The notes under the pieces: model-generated | Seen by the model: only the letters and a program-made list of their open reading frames with translations | The model's database searches: none | Told to the model about the DNA's origin: nothing | Position numbers and translations under genes: made by a program | Shown: positions 4,859-5,659 of the stretch, piece by piece | Layout: the number at the start of each line of letters is the position of its first letter | How positions within the stretch are numbered: the stretch's first letter is position 1 | Source of the DNA: Minisyncoccota bacterium | GTDB lineage: Bacteria > Patescibacteriota > Minisyncoccia > Phycocordibacterales > UBA1006 | Reading direction: 5' to 3' | Assembly: GCA_937970115.1 (NCBI GenBank) | Contig: CALBVO010000024.1 | Location: 1 to 5,659 of the forward strand | DNA: 5,659 bases

Positions 4859-5381
4859 GTACTGCTGTAGGCATTGTATTTATTGTGACAGGTAATTCAT
4901 TATTATTATAAAGAACAACAATTCCACGTAACAATAATTGTAATTCAGTAAGGTCTTCAAGTACACGAATGTTATCGCTTACTAATATTGATCCGTCTTT
5001 ATTGGTGAAATAATTTTCACCAATAAGAGAAAGATTGGAATAATGTTGATCAACAACAATATCAGTCTTGGTTATACTTAATCGTAAAGATAAATATGAA
5101 TTTTTAAATCTCCATTTCGAAATAACATATTCATCTTTAGATATTTTCTCAACGAGTATAATCACCTTATTTTCATCCCCAATATTTTTTTTAATTGGTA
5201 ATGAACTTTTTTTATTCAAATAGAAGTTCACGATAGATAAATCGGCTTTTAGACTCTTAACAGCAATTTTTAAAGGTATTTCAGTACGAGTGTGATTTAT
5301 TACTTGTGGCTTATTTTCTTGTGCTGATACAGAAATAGTACTCAAAGTGATATAAATAAGGCTCCAAATTATTTTTTTCAT
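4848..5381 (-). CDS. Hypothetical secreted protein, 177 residues
   Basis: I do not recognise the mature protein. Residues 1-20 are a clear type I signal peptide: MKK, a hydrophobic core IIWSLIYITLSTI, and a cleavage site after SVSA, leaving QENKPQ. There is no lipobox cysteine, so it should be exported and not lipid-anchored. The mature part (about 157 residues) alternates short hydrophobic strands with polar turns (for example VIILVEKI, SYLSLRLSITKTDIVV, LQLLLRGIVVLYNN), which suggests a beta-rich fold; it has no cysteine. Its own terminator (4791-4819) and a possible promoter (5409-5438) suggest a single-gene unit. The leader AAAAAGATT before the ATG is only weakly Shine-Dalgarno-like. The stop is TAA, followed by two more in-frame TAA. 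The signal peptide style is also common in Bacteroidota. Confidence 0.8.
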   Translation of the reverse strand: MKKIIWSLIYITLSTISVSAQENKPQVINHTRTEIPLKIAVKSLKADLSIVNFYLNKKSSLPIKKNIGDENKVIILVEKISKDEYVISKWRFKNSYLSLRLSITKTDIVVDQHYSNLSLIGENYFTNKDGSILVSDNIRVLEDLTELQLLLRGIVVLYNNNELPVTINTMPTAVQKT

Positions 5382-5408
5382 AATCTTTTTATTTTTTGGT
5401 TTCTTCTA

Positions 5409-5438
5409 TATAAAACCATTTTTTTACTTAAATGGCAA
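5409..5438 (-). promoter_or_regulatory. Possible promoter of the secreted protein gene
   Basis: On the minus strand TTGCCA (5438-5433) is followed after 18 bases by TTTATA (5414-5409). The spacer holds a CCATTT/AAATGG dyad that overlaps the -35. The -10 match is weak, so this is tentative. Confidence 0.3.
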
Positions 5439-5477
5439 AATAAAGAATTTCCGAGGACAGAGTAATTAGCATATTAC

Positions 5478-5504
5478 CAAATAATCTACCTTGTAGATTA
5501 TTTG
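5478..5504. repeat. Perfect 12-bp hairpin
   Basis: CAAATAATCTAC, loop CTT, GTAGATTATTTG. It lies upstream of the secreted protein gene. Neither side has a proper T tail (plus reads TTTCG), so it is a poor terminator; it may be a regulatory stem or part of a small repeat element. Confidence 0.6.
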
Positions 5505-5550
5505 TTTCGACCCAGAAGATCTACGTATTTAGTTCCTTTATTCAAAGAAA

Positions 5551-5576
5551 ATACCCCAGCCTTCAGGCTGGGGTAT
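5551..5576 (-). terminator. Strong intrinsic terminator of a gene beyond the right edge
   Basis: ATACCCCAGCC and GGCTGGGGTAT form an 11-bp GC-rich stem with a four-base loop. On the minus strand it is followed by TTTCTTT; the plus strand has no T tail. It therefore ends a minus-strand transcript that starts outside the window. The stretch 5577-5659 shows no gene and would be that transcript's 3' untranslated region or spacer. Confidence 0.8.
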
Positions 5577-5659
5577 ATCTGTTACACTAGGTACATATGA
5601 CACCAAGTATCAATAAGTCACATAGTGCTAGTGAACTGGTATATCACTTAGTCTGTCCT

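Noticed and set aside
1..5381. Recoding of TGA (as in Gracilibacteria or Absconditabacteria), suggested by stops that are all TAA or TAG and by the presence of RF1.
   Set aside because: Roughly 1,200 codons contain no in-frame TGA, whereas recoded genomes use it often. Tryptophan and glycine use normal codons.

Overview
The window is AT-rich bacterial chromosome, and every gene I can support is read on the minus strand. From its right-hand (upstream) end it carries: the terminator of a gene that lies beyond the window, a short secreted protein of unknown function, release factor 1 (prfA), a frameshifted RBBP9-like alpha/beta hydrolase, a tRNA-shaped element, tRNA-Ile(GAT), a stretch that looks like an unassigned structured RNA, a small protein of unknown function, and then the start of the F-type ATP synthase operon (an AtpZ/AtpI-like protein, atpB, atpE and the first 113 codons of atpF, which runs off base 1).

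The organism is probably a member of the Patescibacteria (Candidate Phyla Radiation). This is inference, from the short RF1 (326 residues), the 71-residue c subunit with an IGEG/MGRNPEA sequence, the HIHGG-type small hydrolase, and AT-rich leaders without Shine-Dalgarno sequences. The signal peptide ending in SAQ and the SD-less starts would also suit Bacteroidota, but the promoters seen are ordinary sigma70 types with extended -10 elements (TGnTATAAT-like), not the Bacteroidota form. All clear stop codons are TAA except one TAG, no gene needs an in-frame TGA, and the usual code fits.

The units are well separated. Intrinsic terminators close the gene beyond the window (5551-5576), the secreted protein (4791-4819), the tRNA-like region (2803-2827), tRNA-Ile (2629-2650), the putative ncRNA (2451-2468) and the 136-residue protein (1811-1839). 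Extended -10 promoters stand before tRNA-Ile, the 136-residue protein and the atp operon. In the atp operon the AtpZ-like protein and subunits a, c and b are made from one transcript in the usual F0-first order. The catalytic F1 genes should follow outside the window.

Most worth a second look: a c subunit carrying two carboxylates plus the serine of a Na+-type ion site; the single-base frameshift in an A6 run of an otherwise intact hydrolase; a tRNA-shaped element whose D and anticodon regions form a hairpin with each other; the unassigned structured RNA beside tRNA-Ile; a roughly 59% GC island carrying an anti-Shine-Dalgarno-like stretch on the transcribed strand; and the consistent lack of Shine-Dalgarno sites. 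I found no CRISPR array, transposase or complete mobile element.
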